Of a stretch of 17,698 nucleotides of DNA, positions 1-5,842 are shown piece by piece. Every line of letters begins with the position of its first letter. The stretch's first letter is position 1. The notes under the pieces are model-generated. The model did no database searches. It was not told where the DNA came from and saw nothing but the letters and a program-made list of their open reading frames with translations. This DNA is from Patescibacteria group bacterium (GTDB taxonomy: Bacteria; Patescibacteriota; Minisyncoccia; Moranbacterales; UBA1568). The translations under genes were made by a program, and so were the position numbers. The stretch lies in contig JAUPWI010000018.1 of assembly GCA_030916545.1 (NCBI GenBank), forward strand, positions 1-17,698, written 5' to 3'.

Positions 1-69
1 AAAATCTTCTTCCTCTTTTCTCAAAGAACATATCTACGAACCGAATCAATCTGCTCTCTTTTTCGCCTG

Positions 70-142
70 AGCCGTTGACCAGGATTGAACTGGTGACCTC
101 GTCCTTACCAAGGACGTGCTCTACCAACTGAGCTACAACGGC
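70..142 (-). tRNA. tRNA-Thr (anticodon GGU)
   Basis: The reverse strand folds into a 73-nt cloverleaf. The acceptor stem is GCCGTTG/CAACGGC, the D-arm is GCTC...GAGC, the anticodon stem is CGTCC/GGACG around the loop TTGGTAA (anticodon GGT), and the T-arm is ACCAG/CTGGT. The discriminator base is U and the CCA tail is not encoded (CAG follows). It is the last of three tandem tRNAs read on minus. Confidence 0.96.
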
Positions 143-180
143 CTATACCTGTCTCGCGAGACCCGCTTTCTTTCTCTCTG

Positions 181-263
181 TGGGTAGGGAGGGATTCGAA
201 CCCCCGTAGCCCGAAGGCGACAGATTTACAGTCTGTTGTATTTGACCGCTCTACCACCTACCC
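181..263 (-). tRNA. tRNA-Tyr (anticodon GUA), class II
   Basis: The reverse strand gives an 83-nt class II tRNA with a long variable arm. The acceptor stem is GGGTAGG/CCTACCC, the anticodon stem is ACAGA/TCTGT with loop CTGTAAA (anticodon GTA), and the T-stem is GGGGG/CCCTC around TTCGAAT. The discriminator is A and CCA is not encoded. It sits between the two tRNA-Thr genes. Confidence 0.96.
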
Positions 264-296
264 ATACTTTTTTTCAATCTCCCGACCACCCGACTG

Positions 297-369
297 AGCC
301 AGGAGCGAGACTTGAACTCGCGACCCACGGTTTACAAAACCGTCGCTCTACCAACTGAGCTATCCTGGC
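297..369 (-). tRNA. tRNA-Thr (anticodon UGU)
   Basis: The reverse strand gives a 73-nt cloverleaf with acceptor stem GCCAGGA/TCCTGGC, anticodon stem ACGGT/ACCGT and loop TTTGTAA (anticodon TGT). As in the other tRNA-Thr, the discriminator is U and CCA is not encoded. It is the first tRNA of the cluster, about 47 nt downstream of the predicted start point. Confidence 0.96.
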
Positions 370-422
370 AGATTCCTTGGTATTTGTCGAGTCCGCCGCG
401 AGAATTTCCGAACGACTCATCC

Positions 423-451
423 ATCATACCCGAAGAACGATCGGCATTCAA
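423..451 (-). promoter_or_regulatory. Promoter of the tRNA cluster
   Basis: On the minus strand a -35 box TTGAAT (446-451) and a -10 box TATGAT (423-428) are separated by exactly 17 nt. It begins only a few bases past the stop codon of the TPR gene and points at the three tRNAs, so the cluster is probably transcribed on its own as well as by read-through. Confidence 0.72.
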
Positions 452-456
452 GCCGC

Positions 457-1260
457 TTATCTTTGTGACAGCAGCCGCTCCAGTCTGCGTATCTTGATTT
501 TGACCAACCGTTGTACCGGAGAGAGCTTCAGTACCTGCTTATAACACTCCTTGGCATCCTGAATACTGCCCCGTTCCATATAAAAATCCCCCAGGGCCTC
601 ATACGCGGTGTAGTCCTTCGGATTGGTCGCTATCCGTGCGATAAGCTCTTCCTCTGCCGGACGCTCCAAAACTTTCCGTTTCAATTTTTCAGGTCGAACC
701 GCCTGTTCGCTCACCATCGGCCTTGGAGACACGATGATTTCCTCGCCGGTTTCCGCTTTCGGACGGCGTCGGATAGGGGTCGCTATGTTGAAGCCTGATG
801 ATCGCTCCTCAGGAATACCTGCCTGAGCCTCCTCCGGTATCCCGGAAACGCTCATCACATGGTTCTCCTGCCGTACCGATTCCGCCATTCCGCCCTCTCC
901 CGGTTCCGGGGAAACCGACTCGACTCGCACATTTTCCGCGTGAATCGAATCTTCCTGGGCGATAATCTCGAGTTCCTGCCGTCGCATATCGGACAACTTC
1001 CTCTTCTCCTTGACCGATTGCAAGAACTCGTGAATCCCGTTGTACACTCGCAGAGAAAGCAACTTGAAACGCTGCGCCACCTTCTCGATCATCCTCAAAG
1101 AGAAGATTCTCGCGCGAAGACGCAAGGCACCGCCATGCGTATCTCCGATCGTGGTAGCTCGTTCCGCCACTTCAGGATCGGAACCGCGAAGAGACAGGTA
1201 CCAGACGATGAAAACGAAGCAGGCGACGACGATTATCGGTGGAACAATGAGATGCCACAT
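457..1260 (-). CDS. Membrane-anchored TPR-repeat protein
   Basis: This 267-residue protein has a single N-terminal hydrophobic segment (about residues 4-24) and a polar, charged middle (about 30-195) likely to be helical or disordered. Its C-terminal part (about 203-262) reads as tetratricopeptide helices, with a TPR-like A-Y-E-A-L-G-D-F-Y followed by A-K-E-C-Y-K-Q-V-L-K-L-S-P. TPRs normally mediate protein-protein contact, so an inner-membrane scaffold facing the cytoplasm is a reasonable guess; the partner is unknown. The gene lies 56 nt downstream of tsf in the same direction, with no visible terminator between, so it probably belongs to the rpsB-tsf transcript. No clear Shine-Dalgarno precedes the ATG at 1260. 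Confidence 0.8.
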   Translation of the reverse strand: MWHLIVPPIIVVACFVFIVWYLSLRGSDPEVAERATTIGDTHGGALRLRARIFSLRMIEKVAQRFKLLSLRVYNGIHEFLQSVKEKRKLSDMRRQELEIIAQEDSIHAENVRVESVSPEPGEGGMAESVRQENHVMSVSGIPEEAQAGIPEERSSGFNIATPIRRRPKAETGEEIIVSPRPMVSEQAVRPEKLKRKVLERPAEEELIARIATNPKDYTAYEALGDFYMERGSIQDAKECYKQVLKLSPVQRLVKIKIRRLERLLSQR

Positions 1261-1316
1261 GGGATCAGACGGAAACGGTTACGAAATAGACACTTTTTCT
1301 CCCGACACGCAGGATG

Positions 1317-1901
1317 CTAGATTTCATATCGGACAAAGCCGCCCACCTGGATATTCTCACCGATCTTGTGAATCTTTTCCGTAATCAGATCACCGACTGT
1401 CTTCTCCTGATCCTTCACGAAGGCCTGAGCAAGAAGTGCCGACTCTTCACGGAATTTCTTCTCCTTACCGGCAAGGATCTTGACAACCAGCTCTTCCGGC
1501 TTTCCCTCGGTTTTCAGTTGCTCGCGCCAGATCTCATGTTCATGCGCGACGATGTCATCCGGTACTTCTTCCGGTCTGATACAGGTCGGGGCAAGTGCCG
1601 CGATATGCATGGCAAGGTCATGAGCGAGTGATTGGAATTCCTCATTCCGAGCCACGAAATCCGTCTCACAGTACAGCTTCAAGAGAACGCCGACGCGGCC
1701 ATTCCCGTGCACGTACGATACGACGGTCCCCTCGTGCGTCTCACGTTCCCCCTTTTTCAGCGCCTTGTCCTGACCGCGCTTCCGAAGGATATCGATCGCT
1801 TTCACTTCATCACCTTTCGCTTCATCAAGCGCCTTTTTGACATCAACGATACCGGCCCCGGTCCGCTCACGCAGACCCTTGATAATTTCGATTTGACTCA
1901 T
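1317..1901 (-). CDS. tsf: Elongation factor Ts (EF-Ts)
   Basis: EF-Ts is the nucleotide exchange factor that releases GDP from EF-Tu in the cytoplasm. The 194-residue product starts with the UBA-like EF-Tu-binding domain (residues 1-50, with R-T-G-A-G-I at 13-18 and the conserved D-V-K-K-A-L after it) and carries the signature TDFVARNEEF at 80-89, including the Asp-Phe pair that enters the EF-Tu nucleotide site. It is much shorter than the roughly 280-residue E. coli protein and resembles short EF-Ts forms such as that of Thermus, keeping one core subdomain. It follows rpsB by 45 nt, the classic rpsB-tsf pair. No strong ribosome binding site is visible. Confidence 0.96.
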   Translation of the reverse strand: MSQIEIIKGLRERTGAGIVDVKKALDEAKGDEVKAIDILRKRGQDKALKKGERETHEGTVVSYVHGNGRVGVLLKLYCETDFVARNEEFQSLAHDLAMHIAALAPTCIRPEEVPDDIVAHEHEIWREQLKTEGKPEELVVKILAGKEKKFREESALLAQAFVKDQEKTVGDLITEKIHKIGENIQVGGFVRYEI

Positions 1902-1946
1902 ATATGGATTCTTTTTTGATATTCTAACACCAAACGAAACAACCAG

Positions 1947-2744
1947 CTATTTCCCTCCTTTGGCCTGCAGAATCCCCTTGCCTATGGCGCCTAAAAGCAC
2001 CCGCAACGAAGAAACGGCATCATCGTTTCCCGGGATAGGATAATCGACAAAGGAAGGGTCGGCATTCGAATCGACGATTCCCACGATCGGAACCTGCAAT
2101 TTTCGAGCCTCATGCAAGACGATATCCGCCTCACGCGTATCCGCGATTACGATCGCGCCCGGAATCATTTCCATGCGTTTGATACCACCCATGCGCTTCT
2201 CGAGCCGCTCGATCTCTTCCGATTTTTTCGCCTGCTCGAATTTCGTGTATCGCTTGAATTCCCCGCGTGCCATCTTTTCTTCCGTTTCATACAGGTACTT
2301 CGCGCGGCTCTTGATGTGGGAAAAATTCGTCAAGGTTCCACCGAGCCAACGGTCGATGACGTACGGCATCCCGATACGCTCTGCCAGGGAGCGCACCGTA
2401 TCGTGGGTCTGTTTCTTGATACCGATGAACAGGACCGGCTTGCCGCTCTTGACGACTTCCGCGAGAAAAGCTGAGGCTGCGCCCAATTTCGCCACGGTCT
2501 GCTCGAGATCGAGGATATTGATATTCTTCCGGGTCGTGAAGATATATTCATCCATCTTCGGATGACGACGCGATTTGAGATGTCCGAAATGTACCCCTGC
2601 TTTGAGCAATCCCTCGAGAGTCACGTCGAGAGCGCTGAAATCGAAATCAGCGAAATATGCGACTTCATGCGCCGACTGTCCCTTGGGAGCCGCTGCCGGC
2701 ACGGTCTTTTCGGCCGTTTCCGGCACGATAATGGTTTCTGTCAT
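1947..2744 (-). CDS. rpsB: 30S ribosomal protein S2
   Basis: S2 binds the back of the 30S subunit between head and body. The 265-residue product has the family signature LLKAGVHFGH (46-55), then R-R-H-P-K-M and Y-I-F-T-T-R-K-N. Later it has the LGGTLTNF block and the D-x-x-E-A-D-I-V-L-x-E-A-R-K-L stretch ending in VDSNADP. Before the usual start, which lies just ahead of LEGLL, there is an extra N-terminal tail of about 35-40 residues rich in Ala, Thr and Glu. The ATG at 2744 is preceded by AAGGTG close upstream, and no in-frame ATG lies nearer the conserved core, so the extension appears real. It is first in the rpsB-tsf-TPR operon. Confidence 0.96.
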   Translation of the reverse strand: MTETIIVPETAEKTVPAAAPKGQSAHEVAYFADFDFSALDVTLEGLLKAGVHFGHLKSRRHPKMDEYIFTTRKNINILDLEQTVAKLGAASAFLAEVVKSGKPVLFIGIKKQTHDTVRSLAERIGMPYVIDRWLGGTLTNFSHIKSRAKYLYETEEKMARGEFKRYTKFEQAKKSEEIERLEKRMGGIKRMEMIPGAIVIADTREADIVLHEARKLQVPIVGIVDSNADPSFVDYPIPGNDDAVSSLRVLLGAIGKGILQAKGGK

Positions 2745-2902
2745 ACACCTTGTTTCCTTATTGATTACTTCCGTTTCCCTGAATAGGGCGACCGGCTAGC
2801 GCCCCTCATATTCCGGATCCGGAATATGGATAATGAGCGAGGAATAAGCCTTTGGTCTCGGGAAACGTGCTGATATTTCCGTTTATTGAACGGAAAAACA
2901 TC
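2745..2902 (-). promoter_or_regulatory. Structured 5' leader of rpsB
   Basis: From the predicted start point near 2902 to the rpsB ATG there are about 158 nt with no ORF. In transcript order the leader holds three inverted repeats. The first is an 8-bp perfect hairpin with a 5-nt loop (2876-2896, arms TTTCCGTT/AACGGAAA). The second is a perfect 22-bp palindrome centred on CCGGATCCGG (2807-2828). The third is a GGGCG/CGCCC hairpin with a 9-nt loop (2786-2804). Ribosomal protein operons are often autoregulated through leader RNA, so an S2-responsive leader is plausible, but I cannot match it to a named RNA family. The palindrome could instead be a DNA operator. Confidence 0.5.
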
Positions 2903-2908
2903 GCTCGA

Positions 2909-2936
2909 AGTATAGCAGATCAACGCCTCTTGTCAA
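2909..2936 (-). promoter_or_regulatory. Strong sigma70-type promoter of rpsB
   Basis: The minus strand shows a consensus -35 TTGACA (2931-2936), a 16-nt spacer and -10 TATACT (2909-2914), with a predicted start near 2902. The -35 box overlaps the plus-strand -35 box of the rpmE promoter, so the two divergent promoters share five of six -35 positions. Confidence 0.82.
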
Positions 2937-2958
2937 TTCTCCCCTCTTCTGCTAGGAT
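2930..2958 (+). promoter_or_regulatory. Promoter of rpmE
   Basis: The plus strand shows -35 TTGTCA (2930-2935), a 17-nt spacer and -10 TAGGAT (2953-2958). The start would be near 2965, giving a leader of about 49 nt before the rpmE ATG. The -35 overlaps that of the divergent rpsB promoter. Confidence 0.7.
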
Positions 2959-3013
2959 GTCTGCACGCTCCTCTGAGTTCGTGTTTTTTTGTTACTCACT
3001 ACACAATGAAGTT

Positions 3014-3292
3014 ATGAAAACCGGAATCCACCCAGCCTACCACGAAAAAGCGACCATCACCTGTGCCTGTGGCGCAGTCCTGACGACCGGATCGGTACTC
3101 GCGTCGACCTCGATCGAAATCTGCTCCCAGTGTCATCCTTTTTATACCGGGAAAAAGAAATTCATCGATGTGACCGGCCGTGTCGAACGCTTCAAGAAAC
3201 GCACCGAATTATCCCAGGCCAAAGCGGTGGCACTTCAGCCAAAAAAGCCCCGGACTTCCAACAAGAACGCCGAGGTGGCCGGCAAGGAGTAG
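3014..3292 (+). CDS. rpmE: 50S ribosomal protein L31 (zinc-binding type)
   Basis: L31 bridges the 50S central protuberance and the 30S head. The 92-residue product has the CxC...CxxC zinc ligands (Cys17, Cys19, Cys37, Cys40) of the zinc-containing L31 form, then HPFYTGKKKF and D-V-T-G-R-V-E-R-F, which are highly characteristic. It is longer than the usual roughly 70 residues because of a Lys/Ala/Pro-rich C-terminal tail after about residue 62. I chose the ATG at 3014 because translation from there begins M-K-T-G-I-H-P like the family. The longer in-frame reading from 2852 would run through the promoter. No good Shine-Dalgarno is visible; a three-codon frame (ATG AAG TTA TGA, 3006-3017) overlaps the start. 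Confidence 0.94.
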   Translation: MKTGIHPAYHEKATITCACGAVLTTGSVLASTSIEICSQCHPFYTGKKKFIDVTGRVERFKKRTELSQAKAVALQPKKPRTSNKNAEVAGKE

Positions 3293-3323
3293 TCCTATCG
3301 GGAACATACCCGCGGAGCTCAAG

Positions 3324-3401
3324 ATGACGTATACGCATTTTATCGTTTCATTTCCCGGAAACGGTTCTCTCGGCCACGATCCCGAGATGGTTCCGGTGTA
3401 A
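3324..3401 (+). CDS. Possible 25-residue small protein
   Basis: A short frame of 25 codons starts at an ATG preceded by GGAG with about 7 nt spacing (3314-3323) and stops immediately before the rho-independent terminator. It begins M-T-Y-T-H-F-I-V-S-F-P-G-N-G and ends in M-V-P-V. It lies 31 nt downstream of rpmE and would share its transcript. The well-placed ribosome binding site and the stop at the terminator edge support a real gene, but the length is too short to rule out chance, and I do not recognise the product. Confidence 0.35.
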   Translation: MTYTHFIVSFPGNGSLGHDPEMVPV

Positions 3402-3403
3402 GG

Positions 3404-3430
3404 CCCCGCTCCCTTCGGGGGTTTTTCCTT
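3404..3430 (+). terminator. Rho-independent terminator after rpmE
   Basis: A GC-rich hairpin (CTCCC/GGGGG around TTC, or CCCC/GGGG with a larger loop) is followed directly by TTTTTCCTTTT. It separates rpmE from prfA. Confidence 0.8.
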
Positions 3431-3441
3431 TTCTCAAGCCA

Positions 3442-3450
3442 TGCTATAGT
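3442..3450 (+). promoter_or_regulatory. Extended -10 promoter of prfA
   Basis: TG-C-TATAGT (3442-3450) fits an extended -10 element (TGnTATAAT-like). No convincing -35 box is present at 16-18 nt. The start would be near 3457, giving a leader of about 22 nt. It sits just after the rpmE terminator. Confidence 0.55.
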
Positions 3451-3479
3451 CCATTCAAACGGATTCCGGAAAATCACAT

Positions 3480-4583
3480 ATGAACATCCATGCTCTCATC
3501 GCTGATATCGAAACCGAATACGTTTCACTTGAAGCGCGCTTGAATACGCCCGAAATCACCGCCGACCCGAAACAGCTCAGGGAGCTCGGACGCAGGAAAG
3601 CCGAGCTCGACACGCTCATGACGCCTATCAACGAACTCAAAACACTTGAACAAAACATGCGCGGCAACGCGGAAATCACCCAGGATACCGAATCCGATCC
3701 GGAACTCAAAGAACTCGCATTCGAAGAAAACGCTCTCCTCGCCCGAAAGAAAGATGAGCTCGAAAAACATCTGCATCATCTACTCCTCCCGAAAGATCCG
3801 CATGACGAGAAGGATATCATCGTCGAGATACGGGCCGGCGCCGGCGGAGATGAATCGAGTCTTTTCGCGACGGAGCTCTTCCGTATGTATGCCCGCTACG
3901 CCGAGCGATTAGGCTGGAAAACGACCCTCATCCATTCCAATCAGACCGAAGTCGGGGGCTTCAAAGAAGCGGTATTCGAGATAACCCGTGGTCAAAGCGA
4001 ATATCCCGTGTATTCAAAATTGAAATACGAATCCGGCGTCCATCGGGTCCAAAGGGTCCCCGAAACTGAAAAAATCGGCCGTATCCACACCTCGACCGCT
4101 ACCGTCGCCGTACTCCCACAAGCCGAGGAAGTCGATATCAGCATCAGCCCCGGCGATGTTCGTGTCGATACGTTCTGCTCTTCCGGCCCGGGCGGACAGT
4201 CAGTCAACACGACGTACAGCGCCGTCCGTCTCACTCATATCCCGACCGGCCTGGTCGTCTCTTGCCAAGACGAAAAATCCCAGATCAAGAATAAGGACAA
4301 AGCCATGAAAGTGCTCCGTTCACGTCTTCTGCAACTCGAAGAGGATAAACGAAACAAAGAACTCGGTGATGCGAGAAGGAGCCAGATTGGAACCGGAGAT
4401 CGGAGCGAAAAAATCCGGACGTACAATTATCCGCAGGATCGAATCACTGATCATCGGATCAAGCTGTCCCTCAGCAATGTCCCTTCGGTTCTCGCGGGAA
4501 ATATCGACCCCATCATCAAGGCGCTCGAGGAAGAAGACATGCGTCTCAAGCTTGAGGCAGCTGAAAAGCGCGCGCATTCATGA
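3480..4583 (+). CDS. prfA: Peptide chain release factor 1 (RF1)
   Basis: RF1 reads UAA and UAG in the ribosomal A site and triggers hydrolysis of peptidyl-tRNA. The 367-residue product has a helical N-terminal domain (1-105), then the conserved V-E-I-R-A-G-A-G-G-D-E block (115-125). The codon-recognition tripeptide is in its RF1 form (Pro194-Glu195-Thr196, aligned with PAT of E. coli RF1, not the SPF of RF2). The catalytic GGQ is at 238-240 inside SSGPGGQSVNTT. Length is typical. The ATG at 3480 follows a weak GGAAAA. The stop overlaps the prmC start by ATGA, so RF1 and the enzyme expected to methylate its GGQ glutamine are translationally coupled. Confidence 0.97.
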   Translation: MNIHALIADIETEYVSLEARLNTPEITADPKQLRELGRRKAELDTLMTPINELKTLEQNMRGNAEITQDTESDPELKELAFEENALLARKKDELEKHLHHLLLPKDPHDEKDIIVEIRAGAGGDESSLFATELFRMYARYAERLGWKTTLIHSNQTEVGGFKEAVFEITRGQSEYPVYSKLKYESGVHRVQRVPETEKIGRIHTSTATVAVLPQAEEVDISISPGDVRVDTFCSSGPGGQSVNTTYSAVRLTHIPTGLVVSCQDEKSQIKNKDKAMKVLRSRLLQLEEDKRNKELGDARRSQIGTGDRSEKIRTYNYPQDRITDHRIKLSLSNVPSVLAGNIDPIIKALEEEDMRLKLEAAEKRAHS

Positions 4584-5500
4584 AACATCAGATACAGGAC
4601 ATCGCTTCCCTGCACACGTCCTCCATTCCTCCTGAGGATTTTTTCCTGCTTCTCTCTTTCGTCTCCCGAAAATCGAAAGAGTACCTGATCGCTCACCCCG
4701 AACACCGGTTGTCGGAAATCGCCTATCACACTCTGGTTTCCCTGATACGAAGACGGATGAATCACGAGCCTATCGCATTCATCACCGGACATAAAGAATT
4801 CTACGGATTTGATTTCTCGGTCGATCGAACGACGCTCGTTCCTCGACCGGAAACGGAATCGTTGGTGGAGCTCGTGCTGGAAGATCTCGACCGCCACATC
4901 GGGCGACTCCCTTCGCGACACTCCTCTATTCCCCGAAAACCTCTCGCTCTCATCGATGTCGGGACCGGAAGCGGGAACATCCTCCTCTCGATCCTCAAAA
5001 CCCTTGAAAAAAAATCACTCTCCACGAAGTTCTCCTGCTTCGGTCTCGATATCTCGTCTGAAGCGATCGCTCTTGCCAAAAAAAACGCGCGCGCGCTCCA
5101 CCCGCTCATACGGGCCCGTTTCCTCCAGAGCGATCTTCTGCGAGCCATTCCTTTCCGAACCTTCGACCGTTTCGCATCCGTACATATTCTTGCCAATCTT
5201 CCCTATCTCAAAAAGGAACTCTATCGGCGATGTCCGCCTGATGTGAAAGAGTACGAACCGGAAACGGCACTCGTAAGTGAAGCGCAAGGATGCGCACATA
5301 TGGAAAGGCTCCTCGGGGAGATTGCCGTATTACACTCGATATTCCCCGAGCTTCCTTTCGATATATGGCTCGAGATAAGTCCGGAGCAAACAACGCTTCT
5401 TCCGAAAAGAATACGGCGACTGCTTCCCGCTTCACAATTCGATTTTCAAAAAGACCTGACTCAGAGATATCGCTTCGTACACATAGCGCTTCACGCGTAA
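4580..5500 (+). CDS. prmC: Release factor glutamine methyltransferase (PrmC/HemK)
   Basis: PrmC transfers a methyl group from S-adenosylmethionine to the GGQ glutamine of release factors. The 306-residue product has an N-terminal helical domain (1-75), the family motif VPRPETE (87-93), SAM-binding motif I as D-V-G-T-G-S-G-N (126-133), acidic G-L-D-I-S at 155-159 and the C-terminal Y-E-P-E-T-A-L block (225-231). The catalytic N-P-P-Y motif reads Asn206-Leu-Pro-Tyr209; the Asn and Tyr that contact the glutamine amide are kept, but the first Pro is Leu. The start overlaps the prfA stop (ATGA), and prfA-prmC adjacency is the standard arrangement. Confidence 0.94.
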   Translation: MKHQIQDIASLHTSSIPPEDFFLLLSFVSRKSKEYLIAHPEHRLSEIAYHTLVSLIRRRMNHEPIAFITGHKEFYGFDFSVDRTTLVPRPETESLVELVLEDLDRHIGRLPSRHSSIPRKPLALIDVGTGSGNILLSILKTLEKKSLSTKFSCFGLDISSEAIALAKKNARALHPLIRARFLQSDLLRAIPFRTFDRFASVHILANLPYLKKELYRRCPPDVKEYEPETALVSEAQGCAHMERLLGEIAVLHSIFPELPFDIWLEISPEQTTLLPKRIRRLLPASQFDFQKDLTQRYRFVHIALHA

Positions 5501-5532
5501 CTATCGCATCGGATGATTATTCTCCATATACG

Positions 5533-5575
5533 ACAAAATCCCCTCGTCGAAACGATGGGATTTTGTTTTTCTTTT
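5533..5575 (+). terminator. Rho-independent terminator after prmC
   Basis: A perfect 10-bp stem, ACAAAATCCC (5533-5542) with GGGATTTTGT (5557-5566), closes a 14-nt loop and is followed by TTTTCTTTT. It ends the prfA-prmC transcript. The same stem may slow transcripts of the minus-strand small gene, but there is no U-tract on that side. Confidence 0.9.
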
Positions 5576-5594
5576 GGTATTGAATGCACAAAGA

Positions 5595-5690
5595 CTACTG
5601 GCGCTTCTTCGCGGTCTTCTTTACTGCCTTCTTTACCGCCTTCTTCACGGTCTTCTTTACGGCCTTCTTTGCTGTTTTCTTGGCTGCCAT
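5595..5690 (-). CDS. Very short lysine-rich histone H1-like protein
   Basis: The 31-residue product is almost entirely seven tandem tetrads of the form (A/T)(A/V)KK (residues 2-29), followed by R-Q. It has 14 lysines plus one arginine and no acidic residue. This composition matches the C-terminal tails of eukaryotic H1 and bacterial H1-like proteins (chlamydial Hc2, AlgP-type tails), which bind DNA or RNA by charge. A nucleoid role is an inference. The ATG at 5690 has a near-perfect Shine-Dalgarno (AAGGAGGTG, 5699-5707, 8 nt from GGAGG to ATG), the best in the window, so I treat it as real despite its size. The DNA is a roughly 12-bp tandem repeat, which makes copy number prone to change. Confidence 0.8.
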   Translation of the reverse strand: MAAKKTAKKAVKKTVKKAVKKAVKKTAKKRQ

Positions 5691-5813
5691 AATGTTCACC
5701 TCCTTCCATATATCACCGCGCCACATGATCGATCATGACACGGAAACTGGTTACGGCACACAACATCTCTTCGTTGTTGTTTGTGCGAGCACGAAACATC
5801 TTCATGCGATTTC

Positions 5814-5842
5814 ATTATAATATTTTTTCAAAAAAAAACAAA
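5814..5842 (-). promoter_or_regulatory. Possible promoter of the H1-like gene
   Basis: The minus strand has a perfect -10 TATAAT (5814-5819). The position 17 nt upstream reads TTTGTT, a poor -35, but an A/T-tract upstream could act as an UP-like element. The leader would be about 117 nt and contain the 14-bp palindrome at 5724-5737. Confidence 0.4.

Noticed and set aside
312..497. 61-residue forward frame over the tRNA-Thr gene
   Set aside because: It overlaps a clear tRNA and the tRNA promoter, has no ribosome binding site and random-looking composition.
859..1320. Long forward frame opposite the TPR gene
   Set aside because: It is antisense to a better-supported gene, Arg/His/Pro-rich, without family motifs.
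2852..3013. Longer N-terminus for L31
   Set aside because: The extra 54 codons would run through the rpmE promoter and do not resemble L31, which normally begins at M-K-x-G-I-H-P.
3480..5500. UGA recoding as in Gracilibacteria or Absconditabacteria
   Set aside because: TGA is used as the stop of prfA, the GT4 gene, the three-helix gene and DUF192, and no in-frame TGA is needed to complete any protein.
5491..5709. 72-residue Glu/Lys/Gly-rich minus frame over the H1-like gene
   Set aside because: It is the shifted reading of the 12-bp repeat. The perfect Shine-Dalgarno points to the ATG of the lysine-rich frame, and the longer frame runs into the terminator of prmC.
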